The notes beneath the pieces were generated by a model. It was given only the letters and a program-made list of their open reading frames with translations. It was not told where the DNA came from and did not search any database. The position numbers and the translations under genes were made by a program. Shown here in pieces: positions 7,047-16,349 of a stretch of DNA of 64,000 bases (position 1 is the stretch's first letter; the number at the start of each line of letters is the position of its first letter). Source of the stretch: an uncultured Woeseiaceae bacterium (GTDB taxonomy: Bacteria > Pseudomonadota > Gammaproteobacteria > Steroidobacterales > Woeseiaceae); assembly GCA_947258565.1 (NCBI GenBank), contig CAMYJB010000005.1:46217-110216 (forward strand), given 5' to 3'.

Positions 7047-8377
7047 TGCAGCATCTTATCGGGCGTATCGCTGTCGTCCTCGCCGGCAGCGTCGTCATCG
7101 CTGCCGCTTTCGATCATGGTCCGGGGTACCGGGTCCAGCGTATCGAGTTTCTCGAGTGGCTTCTTCTCGTGTATGCCGAGATCCACGAACTTGCGCGCAC
7201 CCGGCAGAACACTGCGCTCCAGCGAGCCTACCGCCTTGTTGTAGTTCTCGACACTGCTCGCAAGCTGGCGCCCGACGCGGTTCATGTGGGTGACAAACGT
7301 GCTGAGACGACCGTAGAGATCCTCTGCGAGGGCCCGAATTTCCTTGGCGTTCTCAGCCAGTGCGAGTTGCCGCCAGCCGTAGGCGACCGCTTTGAGCAAT
7401 GCCACAAAACTGGTGGGAGTAGCGAGGATGATCTGCCGTGACAGGGCGTATTCGATCAGGTCGGACTCCTCGTTCAGCGCAGCGCTCAGGAATTGGTCAC
7501 CCGGGATAAACAGGATGACGAACTCCGGGCTTTCGTCGAACTGATTCCAGTAAGCTTTCGAGGACAGCATCCGAATATGCGCGCGCAGGCTTTTCGCATG
7601 CCGTTCGAGACCCAGCTTGCGCTGCGCATCGTCTTCCGCTTCGACCGCCTGCATGTAGGCGTCGAGCGGCGTCTTGACGTCGACGACCAGTACCCTCCGG
7701 TCCGGCATGCGCACGATCATGTCCGGCCGAATGACCTGGCCCTCTGCGACCGAGTGCACCTGCTCGACAAAATCACAGTGTTCGACCATGCCAGCAAGTT
7801 CGACCAGGCGCCGCAGCGTAATCTCGCCCCAGCGACCGCGCACCTCCGGCCGCCGCAGCGCTTTGGTGAGGTTATGCGTCTCCTTCGTCAGCGACTTCTG
7901 GTCGGCCTGCATTGCCGCGAGCTGTGTCCGGATGGACCCGTAGGCTTCGCTGCGGGATTTCTCCAGCGCTTCGATCTGCTTGCGCGATTCCTGGAGCGCA
8001 TCGCGTATCGGTTTGACGAGATTTTCGACGGCCTTTTCGCGCTCGCTCAACGTGCGCTTCGCCTGTTCGTTCTGTACGCTCATTTTCTGTTCGGCAAGGC
8101 GCAAAAAAGTCTCGCTGTTGGACTGCAGCGAACGGTTTGCCAGCTCTGCAAACGAGCGCACCAGTTCCCCGCTCGCGGCCTGGAAGGCGGCATCGCGCTC
8201 GTTCTGCAGGGTCTCCTGGTTCTTGATCTTGTCGCGGAGGCCTTCGTTCTCCGCCTCCAGCTGCCGGCGGGGGCGCCGCGCAATCAGCCACACGAGAAAT
8301 GCCCCTAGCACGAGACCGGCAAGCAGGGCGGGACCGCCGAATTCCAGCCAGCGCGGATCTATCTCGATCGATGTCAT
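7043..8377 (-). CDS. rmuC: DNA recombination protein RmuC
   Basis: A 444-residue RmuC-family protein. One N-terminal membrane segment (about 14-30, ALLAGLVLGAFLVWLIA) anchors a long coiled coil (about 35-150). The RmuC nuclease-like domain follows, with LRRPEVRGRWGEITLRRLVELAGMVEHCDF, VVDVKTPLDAYM and VEFVILFIPGDQFLSAAL-like segments. RmuC limits inversions at short inverted repeats in E. coli, probably by DNA cleavage. Its ATG shares one base with the TGA of the upstream phosphatase gene, so it is inserted into the mupP-yciK operon rather than standing alone. Confidence 0.92.
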   Translation of the reverse strand: MTSIEIDPRWLEFGGPALLAGLVLGAFLVWLIARRPRRQLEAENEGLRDKIKNQETLQNERDAAFQAASGELVRSFAELANRSLQSNSETFLRLAEQKMSVQNEQAKRTLSEREKAVENLVKPIRDALQESRKQIEALEKSRSEAYGSIRTQLAAMQADQKSLTKETHNLTKALRRPEVRGRWGEITLRRLVELAGMVEHCDFVEQVHSVAEGQVIRPDMIVRMPDRRVLVVDVKTPLDAYMQAVEAEDDAQRKLGLERHAKSLRAHIRMLSSKAYWNQFDESPEFVILFIPGDQFLSAALNEESDLIEYALSRQIILATPTSFVALLKAVAYGWRQLALAENAKEIRALAEDLYGRLSTFVTHMNRVGRQLASSVENYNKAVGSLERSVLPGARKFVDLGIHEKKPLEKLDTLDPVPRTMIESGSDDDAAGEDDSDTPDKMLQ

Positions 8378-9075
8378 CAGGCGTCCAGATTAACCGCTTT
8401 TAGCAGCATTTGCGTCAATTCCGCCGTATCCGCAGCGATCTGATCGGCGCCCCAGCGCTGCGGATCATCGTCCGGCGTAACGTAGCCGTAGGCGGCCGCA
8501 ATGGTGGCCATGCCGGCATTCTGGCCTGCCTCGATATCCCGCGAGGCATCCCCGACATAGACCGTGTTTTGTGGCAGCAGCCCGGCGATTTCACACGCAT
8601 GCAGGAGCGGCGCCGGATCGGGCTTGCGTTTTGGCAGGGTGTCGCCGCTCACGGCGCAGGCGCTCCGGGCGGCCAGTGCCAGGCCCTCGAGCAGCGGGTC
8701 CGTGAGATACGCGGGCTTGTTGGTGACCACGCCCCAGGGAAGACCCGCCGTATCGAGCATCTCGAGGAGACTGTCGAGGCCGGGAAACAGTTTGGAAGCC
8801 TCGCAGACCCGCAGCGCATAGCGCTCCAGGTAATCCCGGTGCAGGTCGCTGCCGACCGCGTGCTCCGTATTGGGAAAGCCGAGCGACAGGAGCCCCAGGG
8901 CTCCGTTTGACACGTACGCACGACCGAGTTCATAGGCGACGGGCTCTACGTCGTGCGCACGCTGCATGTCCTGCAGCACGGCCACCATGTCCGGAGCGGT
9001 GTCTATCAGGGTGCCGTCCAGGTCGAACAGCACGGCGGTGTAGCGGATGGTTTCCGGAAGCGGCAAGGGCGTCAC
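8377..9075 (-). CDS. mupP: HAD phosphatase, MupP/Gph type
   Basis: A 232-residue HAD-superfamily phosphatase. Motif I is FDLDGTLIDT with the nucleophile Asp, motif II is in GVVTNKP, motif III is the Lys in KRKPDP and motif IV is YVGDASRDIEAG. Sequence alone fits phosphoglycolate phosphatase (Gph). The position between ubiG and yciK is that of Pseudomonas MupP, an N-acetylmuramate-6-phosphate phosphatase of peptidoglycan recycling, so MupP is the favoured reading. The start is GTG at 9075, overlapping the ubiG stop as GTGA; a longer reading would run far into ubiG. Confidence 0.75.
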   Translation of the reverse strand: MTPLPLPETIRYTAVLFDLDGTLIDTAPDMVAVLQDMQRAHDVEPVAYELGRAYVSNGALGLLSLGFPNTEHAVGSDLHRDYLERYALRVCEASKLFPGLDSLLEMLDTAGLPWGVVTNKPAYLTDPLLEGLALAARSACAVSGDTLPKRKPDPAPLLHACEIAGLLPQNTVYVGDASRDIEAGQNAGMATIAAAYGYVTPDDDPQRWGADQIAADTAELTQMLLKAVNLDA

Positions 9076-9797
9076 GCGCCGGCCGGGCGGCGGAAGTGCA
9101 TCAGGTAGTTCACGTCCAGGTTTTCGCCCAGCGAGAACTCCTTCGTGAAGGGGTTGTAGTGCAGGCCGATGCTCGAAACCAGTTGCAGCCCGGCATCCCG
9201 CGCCCAGGCATCCAGCTCCGACGGGCGAATGAACTTGCTGTATTCGTGCGTGCCTGCGGGCAAGAGCTTCAATACGTATTCGGCGCCGACAATGGCGAAC
9301 ACAAAGGACTTGGGATTGCGGTTGATGGTCGAGAAATACACATCGCCGCCGGGCTTGACGAGGGTCCTGCACGACCGGATTACGTCGTACGGCTCGGGAA
9401 CGTGCTCCAGCATCTCCAGGCAGGTAACCACATCGAAGTCCCCGGGACACTGGTCGGCCAGTTCCTCTGCCGTGGTTTGCAGGTAGTCGACGGCAACCCC
9501 GGACTCGACCTGGTGCAGGCGGGCGACCGTCAGTGGTCCTTCGGCCATGTCGATGCCGGTAACGGTTGCGCCGGCCTCAGCCATCGCCTCGGCGAGGATG
9601 CCGCCGCCGCAGCCGATATCCACGACGCGCCTGCCGGCAAGTTGGGTGCTTTGGCCAATCCAGTCGAGACGCAACGGATTAATCTCGTGCAGTGGCCGGA
9701 AATCACCTTCCGGGTCCCACCAGCGTGCCGCAAGCGCATTGAACTTGGCGACTTCTGCCTCGTCGACGTTGTCACGAAAGGGGGTTGATTGGTTCAT
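9072..9797 (-). CDS. ubiG: Ubiquinone biosynthesis O-methyltransferase
   Basis: A 241-residue class I SAM-dependent methyltransferase, the UbiG enzyme that does both O-methylations of ubiquinone synthesis. The N-terminus NQSTPFRDNVDEAEVAKFNALAARWWDPEGDFRPLHEINPLRLDWI is diagnostic. The SAM-binding motif VVDIGCGGGILAEAMA lies near residues 57-72, followed by VTCLEMLEHVPEP and the C-terminal HEYSKFIRPSELDAW. The ATG at 9797 forms an ATGA overlap with the stop of the upstream deaminase gene; this decides against the longer start at 9836. It is followed by the MupP/Gph gene. Confidence 0.94.
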   Translation of the reverse strand: MNQSTPFRDNVDEAEVAKFNALAARWWDPEGDFRPLHEINPLRLDWIGQSTQLAGRRVVDIGCGGGILAEAMAEAGATVTGIDMAEGPLTVARLHQVESGVAVDYLQTTAEELADQCPGDFDVVTCLEMLEHVPEPYDVIRSCRTLVKPGGDVYFSTINRNPKSFVFAIVGAEYVLKLLPAGTHEYSKFIRPSELDAWARDAGLQLVSSIGLHYNPFTKEFSLGENLDVNYLMHFRRPAGA

Positions 9798-11128
9798 TGC
9801 CTCTGGTTCCTGAAATCGGTTATACGCTGCCGCCATTCGCCGCTGCGCCTGAAAATGCTTTCCCTATTTATGGTGGTCAATTCGCCCTGATCAAGCAGGT
9901 GGCGACCGCCTACCCAGGCGTCGGAAACCTGCTCCGCGCGCGTTGCGTAGACCAGCTGCGAGACGGGGTCGTAGACGGGCTGGCTGTTATAGCGCATGAG
10001 ATCGATACAGGTCAGGTCCGCCAATTTGCCGGGCTCTATGGAGCCGATCTCGTGATCCCGTCGCAACGTCTTCGCGGCATCGAGGGTCGCCATCCGCAAT
10101 GCCTGTTCCGCGGCAATGGCGCCGCCGTCGTCGGCCGCGACGTTTGCGAGCAGGGCCGCCATGCGGATCTCCGCGAGGACGTCGAGCATGTTGTTACTTG
10201 CCGCACCGTCACTGCCGATGCCCACGGTGACGCCCGCGTCCAGGAAGGCCCTGACCGGCGCTATGCCGCAGGCCAGTTTCAGGTTCGACGTGGGGCAATG
10301 CGCCACGCCCGCTCCTGCGGACGCCAATCGAGCGATCTCAGGGGGCGTAACGTGGACCGCGTGCACGGCGAGCAGCGAAGAATTCAGCAAGCCGAGGTTG
10401 TCGAGGCGCTCGATCGGGCGCATTCCCGTCGCTTCCATGGACGCCACCACTTCCGATTTCGATTCGTGCAGATGTATGTGCACTGGCACGTCGAGCTGGT
10501 CGGCGAGAACGCGAAGCTCCGTGAAGGACGCATCCGATAACGCTCGGGTACCGTGTGGCGCAAAACAGGTGCTAATCAGCGGGTGATCCGCGTAGCGGTC
10601 GTGAACGAGATCGGAACCCTTGCTCAGGTAGTCGGCCGCATCCTCCGCCCATGCGGTCGGAACATCGACGACCGGCGTGCCGATCATCGCCCGCATATGC
10701 AGGTCGACGGCGGTCTCGGCAACGATCTCCGGGAAGAAATACTGGTCGCAGAAACAGGTGATGCCCGCCGCCAGCATTTCGGCTATGGCCAGCTCGGTGC
10801 CGTCCCGGACGAGTTCCGCACTCGCGAAGCGGCGTTCGACTGGCCAGACACCCTCCCTGAGCCATGCGTCCAGCGGCAGGTCGTCAGCGAGGCCCCGAAA
10901 AAGCGTCATGGCGGCGTGGACATGGGCATTGATGAGCCCCGGGACCAGCACGTGGCCAGGCCGCTCGACGAGCACGCTCGGCTGGAAAGTCTCACGGGCT
11001 TCCTCGAGCGGCAGAATTGCCGCTATCCGGTTGTCGGCCACCGCCACGGCATGGTTCTCGAGCACGGTTCCGGCCGGCTCGATCGGTACGCACCAACGAG
11101 ATGCAATCAGGGAATCGCAATGTCGCAT
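9794..11128 (-). CDS. mtaD: 5-methylthioadenosine/S-adenosylhomocysteine deaminase family amidohydrolase
   Basis: A 444-residue TRZ/ATZ-type amidohydrolase. Metal ligands are visible as the HVH of GLINAHVHAAMTLFRGLADDLPL (about 66-88), the His in VHIHLHESKSEV, the His of VAHCPTSNLKL and the Asp of GIGSDGAASNN. The family deaminates methylthioadenosine and S-adenosylhomocysteine (MtaD) or related purine and triazine compounds. MtaD is supported by the neighbourhood, which in Pseudomonas is mtaD-ubiG next to gyrA. It is translationally coupled to ubiG through an ATGA overlap and is divergent from gyrA across 296 bp. Confidence 0.85.
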   Translation of the reverse strand: MRHCDSLIASRWCVPIEPAGTVLENHAVAVADNRIAAILPLEEARETFQPSVLVERPGHVLVPGLINAHVHAAMTLFRGLADDLPLDAWLREGVWPVERRFASAELVRDGTELAIAEMLAAGITCFCDQYFFPEIVAETAVDLHMRAMIGTPVVDVPTAWAEDAADYLSKGSDLVHDRYADHPLISTCFAPHGTRALSDASFTELRVLADQLDVPVHIHLHESKSEVVASMEATGMRPIERLDNLGLLNSSLLAVHAVHVTPPEIARLASAGAGVAHCPTSNLKLACGIAPVRAFLDAGVTVGIGSDGAASNNMLDVLAEIRMAALLANVAADDGGAIAAEQALRMATLDAAKTLRRDHEIGSIEPGKLADLTCIDLMRYNSQPVYDPVSQLVYATRAEQVSDAWVGGRHLLDQGELTTINRESIFRRSGEWRQRITDFRNQRQ

Positions 11129-11269
11129 TTTGCTGTTGCCGGTCCGATTTCGGGAGAGGCAGGGCGGTCGATGAGAGGGCAGTATACAGGCCGTGGGAAC
11201 TCGCGCCAGCGCTGGATTTCAGCCCCTCGAAACCGCACCAAAACGCTGCTGAATCGGGCTCCGCTATGG

Positions 11270-11275
11270 TAGAAT
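11270..11275 (+). promoter_or_regulatory. Possible gyrA -10 box in the mtaD-gyrA gap
   Basis: The 296-bp gap between mtaD and gyrA must hold two divergent promoters. On the plus strand TAGAAT (11270-11275) is the best -10 candidate, with only a weak TGCTGA-like -35 at 11247-11252. I see no strong operator or riboswitch in the remainder. Confidence 0.3.
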
Positions 11276-11424
11276 TACGGCTTGGTAAACGCTCGAAATC
11301 GGGCTGTTTCAGACCCGGTAAATTCGACAAGTTTTTTCGTATTGAACCCGCAATCTCGCGTCTTCCGGATTCCACTGTATGAGCGGAGTCACGCTGCGAT
11401 TGCGAGCTGAGAAAGTAAGCAGAT

Positions 11425-13965
11425 ATGGCTGAAGTTGCCCAGGAATTGCTGTCCGTCAACCTCGAAGACGAGATGAAGCAATCCTATCTCGATTATGCGA
11501 TGAGCGTCATCGTGGGTCGAGCCCTACCCGATGTCCGAGACGGCCTGAAGCCGGTTCACCGCCGCGTGCTGTACGCGATGCGAGAACTCGGCAACGACTA
11601 TAACAAGCCGTACAAGAAGTCGGCCCGCGTCGTGGGTGACGTTATCGGTAAATACCACCCGCACGGCGACACTGCGGTGTACGACACCATCGTGCGCATG
11701 GCGCAGCCGTTCTCGATGCGCTATTTGCTCGTAGACGGGCAGGGTAACTTCGGCTCCGTGGACGGGGATGCTCCGGCGGCCATGCGCTATACGGAAGTGC
11801 GGATGTCGCGCCTGGCGCACGAGTTACTGGCTGACATCGACAAGGAAACCGTCGACTTCGTCGAGAACTACGACGGATCCGAGAGCGAACCGTCGGTCAT
11901 GCCGACCCGGGTGCCGAACCTGCTGGTCAATGGCTCCTCGGGAATCGCGGTCGGCATGGCGACCAATATTCCGCCGCACAACCTCGGCGAGGTCATTACT
12001 GCCTGCCTGGCATTGATCGAGGACCCGTCCATCGACGTCCCGGCGCTCATGGAGCACCTGCCGGGGCCGGATTTCCCCACAGCGGGCATCATCAACGGTG
12101 CCCAGGGCATTTACGCGGCCTATCGCACTGGCCGCGGGCGCGTTCACATCCGCGCGAGAACGGGGATCGAGGAATTCAAAGCGGGTCGGGAAGCGATTGT
12201 CGTCACCGAGCTCCCGTACCAGGTCAACAAGGCCCGGTTGATCGAGAAGATCGCCGATCTCGTTCGGGAAAAACGCATCGAGGGCATCAGTGAGCTGCGC
12301 GACGAGTCGGACAAGGACGGCATGCGCGTGGTGATCGAGCTTAAACGCGGTGAGTCCTCGGACGTGGTCCTGAACAACCTGTACAAGCAGACGCCGATGC
12401 AGTCCGTCTTCGGCATCAACATGGTGGCGCTGCACAATGGCCGCCCGCAGCTGATGAACCTCAAGCAGGTTCTCGAGGCGTTTCTGGCGCACCGTCGCGA
12501 AGTGGTTACGCGACGGACGATATTCGATCTGCGCAAAGCCAGGGACCGCGCCCACGTGCTGGAAGGGCAGACGGTGGCGCTGGCGAATATCGACGCGGTC
12601 ATCGAACTGATCAAGGCCTCGCCGTCGCCGGCCGAGGCGCGGGACGGCCTGGTCGCGAAGACCTGGGAGCCGGGTGCGGTAACGGGCATGCTGGAGCGCG
12701 CGGGCAAGACGGATACCCGTCCTGATGAACTGGCGGCCGAGTACGGCCTCCACGATGGCAGGTATCACCTGTCGCCGGTTCAGGCGCAGGCCATTCTGGA
12801 CCTGAGACTGCACCGTCTTACCGGTCTTGAACAAGATAAAATACTTAAAGAATACAAAGAGATATTAGAAAAAATTAAACAATTTTCTGATGTGCTCGCC
12901 GACCCCGACAAGCTGTTGCAGGTGATTCGCGACGAGCTTGATGACATTCGCGACCGCTACGGCGACGAGCGGCGCACCGAGATCGTTCAGGACCATGCGG
13001 ACCTCCAGGTGGAGGACCTGATTCCCGAGGAGGACGTGGTGGTCACGCTGTCGCACGGTGGCTACGCGAAAGCGCAGCCGATCGGTGCCTACCAGGCACA
13101 GCGGCGCGGCGGGCGGGGGCGCTCGGCGACGCGGGTCAAGGATGAGGACTTTGTCGACCGGCTGTTCGTGGCCAACACCCACGATACGATCCTGTGCTTC
13201 TCGAGCCGGGGCAAGGTTTACTGGCTGAAGGTCTACCAGGTGCCGCAGGCGAGCCGCGGCTCGCGCGGCAAGCCCATCGTCAACCTGCTGCCGCTTGAAG
13301 CCGGCGAGCGCATATACACGATCTTGCCGGTCGGGGAATTCGACGCCGACAGCTTCGTCTTCATGGCGACGTCCGGGGGCACGGTCAAGAAAACGCCGCT
13401 CAGCCAGTTCTCGCGGCCACGCTCCAGCGGCATCATCGCGATCGATCTGCGCAATGGCGACAAGCTCGTGGACGCGAGGATCACGGACGGCGACGCGGAA
13501 ATATTGCTCGTAGCCAGCTCCGGGAAAGGTATCCGCTTCCGGGAGTCGGATGTCAGGCCAATGGGGCGCGGTGCAGCCGGGGTCCGGGGGATCAAACTGC
13601 CGGAAGGTCACGAAGTCATCGCGCTTTCCATCGTCCGGGACGGGCTGGTGCTCACGGCCACCGAGAACGGCTACGGGAAGCGCACGTCAGTCGACGACTT
13701 TCCGGTACAGGGCCGCGGCGGCCAGGGCGTCATCGCGATCCAGACCACGGCGCGCAACGGCCGGACCGTGGGCGCGGTCCTGGTCGGAGACGACGACGAG
13801 ATCATGCTCATCAGTTCGAGCGGGACGCTGATTCGCACGCCGGTGGACGATATCTCGATACAGGGCCGCAATACGCAGGGCGTACGCCTGATCCGGGTCG
13901 AGGAAGGACAGCGGCTGGTCGGCGTGGCGCGGATCGAGCCGATGGGTGATGAGGATGAGGAATAG
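11425..13965 (+). CDS. gyrA: DNA gyrase subunit A
   Basis: An 846-residue GyrA, the breakage-reunion subunit of gyrase that introduces negative supercoils. The active-site Tyr is Tyr122 in [11 protein letters not shown]. The quinolone-resistance region reads [13 protein letters not shown], with Thr83 and Asp87; Thr83 is also normal in Pseudomonas aeruginosa, so it is not by itself a resistance mutation. The C-terminal pinwheel carries a GyrA box, QRRGGRG, and six beta-blade repeats, and the protein ends in an acidic tail. A very AT-rich 62-bp patch inside the gene (12832-12893) encodes the lysine-rich [16 protein letters not shown] segment and stands out from the GC-rich surroundings. It has its own promoter region and precedes serC by 114 bp. 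Confidence 0.97.
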   Translation: MAEVAQELLSVNLEDEMKQSYLDYAMSVIVGRALPDVRDGLKPVHRRVLYAMRELGNDYNKPYKKSARVVGDVIGKYHPHGDTAVYDTIVRMAQPFSMRYLLVDGQGNFGSVDGDAPAAMRYTEVRMSRLAHELLADIDKETVDFVENYDGSESEPSVMPTRVPNLLVNGSSGIAVGMATNIPPHNLGEVITACLALIEDPSIDVPALMEHLPGPDFPTAGIINGAQGIYAAYRTGRGRVHIRARTGIEEFKAGREAIVVTELPYQVNKARLIEKIADLVREKRIEGISELRDESDKDGMRVVIELKRGESSDVVLNNLYKQTPMQSVFGINMVALHNGRPQLMNLKQVLEAFLAHRREVVTRRTIFDLRKARDRAHVLEGQTVALANIDAVIELIKASPSPAEARDGLVAKTWEPGAVTGMLERAGKTDTRPDELAAEYGLHDGRYHLSPVQAQAILDLRLHRLTGLEQDKILKEYKEILEKIKQFSDVLADPDKLLQVIRDELDDIRDRYGDERRTEIVQDHADLQVEDLIPEEDVVVTLSHGGYAKAQPIGAYQAQRRGGRGRSATRVKDEDFVDRLFVANTHDTILCFSSRGKVYWLKVYQVPQASRGSRGKPIVNLLPLEAGERIYTILPVGEFDADSFVFMATSGGTVKKTPLSQFSRPRSSGIIAIDLRNGDKLVDARITDGDAEILLVASSGKGIRFRESDVRPMGRGAAGVRGIKLPEGHEVIALSIVRDGLVLTATENGYGKRTSVDDFPVQGRGGQGVIAIQTTARNGRTVGAVLVGDDDEIMLISSSGTLIRTPVDDISIQGRNTQGVRLIRVEEGQRLVGVARIEPMGDEDEE

Positions 13966-14079
13966 CCGGCGCATAAGCATATGCACATTCCGCTAGTGCA
14001 TTGACTCCGCCAAACCGTAACAATACGCCGCGTATCATCAGACGTATCACTCACGAAACACCGCAAGGACTCCAGCGAC

Positions 14080-15159
14080 ATGTCTCGCGTCTACAATTTC
14101 AGCGCCGGGCCGGCGGCACTGCCGCTCGAAGTGCTCGAAAGCATCCGCAACGATATTCCTGACTGGCAGGGCACCGGTATGTCGGTGATGGAAGTCAGCC
14201 ACAGGAGCAAGAATTTCGTGGCGCTCGCGGAACGTGCCGAGGCCACTTTTCGCGAGTTGCTGGGCATCCCGGACGGCTATAGCGTGCTCTTTGCGCAGGG
14301 TGGCGCCACCTTGCAGATGTCGATGGCGCCGATGAATCTTGCCGGCGCGCACGATACCGTCGACTACGTGATCACCGGCAGCTGGGGCAAGAAGGCGGCC
14401 GGCGAAGCGAAAAAATTCTGCACCGTCAATATTGCTGCCGATGCGTCCGACGAGAACTTCACTTATATTCCGGACGAATCATCTTGGCAGCGCAGTAACG
14501 ACGCGGCATACCTTCACATCACGCCTAACGAGACCATTGCCGGTGTCGAGTTTCATTTTGTGCCCGCGGGCGACACCCCGATCGTCGCGGATATGTCGAG
14601 TACGATACTGTCGCGACCGATCGATGTCAGCCGATACGGGGTGATCTACGCCGGCGCGCAGAAAAATGTCGGGCCGGCCGGCATCACGGTGGTCGTCGTC
14701 CGCAACGACCTGCTGGAACGGGCGCCATTGAATCTGCCGCATCTCATGACCTGGCGGTCCTATGCCGAATCAGGTTCGATGACCAACACGCCACCCACGT
14801 TTGCCTGGTACGTGGCCGACCTCGTGTTCCAGCACCTGAAAGAGCTCGGCGGACTGGCGGCGATTGCGGACATCAATTCCCGCAAGGCAAGCAAGCTTTA
14901 CGGAGCAATTGACGGCTCCGGTTTTTATTCGAATCCGGTGAGAGAGGACTGTCGCTCCCGGATGAACGTGCCGTTCGTGCTCGCAGACGCGGCCCTCGAC
15001 GGCAGATTCCTGGAAGAATCGGCGGCCGCCGGGCTGGCAAACCTCAAGGGGCATCGCTCGGTCGGCGGTATGCGCGCTTCGATCTACAACGCGGTCCCGG
15101 AAGGGGCCGTCGATGCTTTGATCGACTTTATGAGCGAATTTGAACGGGTTAACGGGTAG
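14080..15159 (+). CDS. serC: Phosphoserine aminotransferase
   Basis: A 359-residue class V PLP aminotransferase. SerC converts 3-phosphohydroxypyruvate to phosphoserine and also serves pyridoxal phosphate synthesis. The N-terminus VYNFSAGPAALPLEVLE, the GGATLQMSMAPMNL segment and the PLP-lysine motif VIYAGAQKNVGPAGITVVVV are diagnostic. It starts the gyrA-downstream amino-acid cluster, five bases before serA, so serine synthesis steps 1 and 2 are encoded side by side. Confidence 0.96.
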   Translation: MSRVYNFSAGPAALPLEVLESIRNDIPDWQGTGMSVMEVSHRSKNFVALAERAEATFRELLGIPDGYSVLFAQGGATLQMSMAPMNLAGAHDTVDYVITGSWGKKAAGEAKKFCTVNIAADASDENFTYIPDESSWQRSNDAAYLHITPNETIAGVEFHFVPAGDTPIVADMSSTILSRPIDVSRYGVIYAGAQKNVGPAGITVVVVRNDLLERAPLNLPHLMTWRSYAESGSMTNTPPTFAWYVADLVFQHLKELGGLAAIADINSRKASKLYGAIDGSGFYSNPVREDCRSRMNVPFVLADAALDGRFLEESAAAGLANLKGHRSVGGMRASIYNAVPEGAVDALIDFMSEFERVNG

Positions 15160-15164
15160 GATCC

Positions 15165-16343
15165 ATGTACAAGGTTCTGACTTTGAACAACATTGCGGTT
15201 GCGGGCTTGAGGCACCTGCCGCGTCAACGCTACGAAGTGGCTTCCGAGATCGCGCATCCGGACGCGATCATCCTGCGCTCCTACAACATGCACGACATGG
15301 AAATCCCCGATACGGTGGTCGCCATCGCGCGTGCCGGCGCAGGCACCAATAATATCCCGGTCCAGGCCATGGCCGCCCGCGGCGTTCCGGTCTTCAATGC
15401 GCCCGGTGCAAACGCCAATGCCGTGAAGGAGCTCGCGATCGCCGGACTGTTAATCACGGCGCGCAATCTTTGCGATGCCCGCGAATACGTAACGGGCCTG
15501 GAGGAAACGGGTGAAGCGCTCAGCAAGGCAATAGAAGCCGGCAAGAAACAGTTTGTCGGTTTCGAATTGCCGGGCAAGACGCTCGGGGTTATCGGGCTTG
15601 GCGCCATCGGGGTCCATGTTGCGAACGTGGCGCTCGACCTCGGCATGAAAGTCATAGGTTACGACCCGGCGATCACGGTGCGGAGCGCCTGGCAGTTGTC
15701 GTCCGGGGTGGAACACGCCGAGACCCTGGATCAGCTGTTCCAGCATGCCGATGCAGTGACCGTCCACGTGCCGCTCATGGACGCGACACGCAAACTGGTA
15801 AACCGCGATCGAATCGCGCTCATGAACAAGGGCGGCACGATAATCAACTTCGCGCGTAACGGTGTTGTGGATAACGCAGCAGCTCTGGCTGCGCTCGACA
15901 GTGGCCAACTGCATGCCTACGTGTCCGACTTCCCCACGCCGGAGCTTATCGCGCACCCCAGAGTCACAGCGTTACCGCACCTCGGGGCTTCAACCGCGGA
16001 AGCGGAAGAAAACTGCGCAATCATGGTTGCGGAGAACCTTAAGGACTACCTCGAGAACGGCAACATACGTTTCTCCGTGAATTTCCCGGAGTGCCGCCTG
16101 CCGCGCATGGACGCCTACCGCGTGACAATCGCCAATGCGAACGTGCCGAATATGGTCGGCCAGATCTCGACGTGTATCGGCGATGCCGGGCTCAACATCG
16201 AAGATCTGCTGAACAAGTCCGTGGGCGATCTCGCCTACACAATAGTCGACGTCAACGAACCGGTTACGGATGAAATCGAATCGAAGTTGCGCGCGATCGA
16301 CGGGGTTCTGACTTTGCGAAACCTGGGCAAGCCTGTAACCTGA
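15165..16343 (+). CDS. serA: D-3-phosphoglycerate dehydrogenase
   Basis: A 392-residue NAD-dependent D-2-hydroxyacid dehydrogenase with a C-terminal ACT domain, committing 3-phosphoglycerate to serine. The NAD-binding motif GLGAIGVHVANVALDLGMKVIGYDP lies near residues 146-170. The catalytic Arg is in INFARNGVVD, a Glu in FPTPEL and the His in LPHLGAST. The ACT domain (about 318-392, containing NVPNMVGQISTCIGDAGLNIEDLLN) suggests feedback control by serine or a related ligand. It belongs to the shorter class with one ACT domain directly after the catalytic core and lies 5 bp after serC. Confidence 0.93.
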   Translation: MYKVLTLNNIAVAGLRHLPRQRYEVASEIAHPDAIILRSYNMHDMEIPDTVVAIARAGAGTNNIPVQAMAARGVPVFNAPGANANAVKELAIAGLLITARNLCDAREYVTGLEETGEALSKAIEAGKKQFVGFELPGKTLGVIGLGAIGVHVANVALDLGMKVIGYDPAITVRSAWQLSSGVEHAETLDQLFQHADAVTVHVPLMDATRKLVNRDRIALMNKGGTIINFARNGVVDNAAALAALDSGQLHAYVSDFPTPELIAHPRVTALPHLGASTAEAEENCAIMVAENLKDYLENGNIRFSVNFPECRLPRMDAYRVTIANANVPNMVGQISTCIGDAGLNIEDLLNKSVGDLAYTIVDVNEPVTDEIESKLRAIDGVLTLRNLGKPVT

Positions 16344-16349
16344 CAGGCG

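Noticed and set aside
11651-11700. Quinolone-resistance mutation in gyrA (Thr at position 83)
   Set aside because: Thr83 is wild-type in Pseudomonas aeruginosa and others, so it does not indicate acquired resistance without comparison to relatives.
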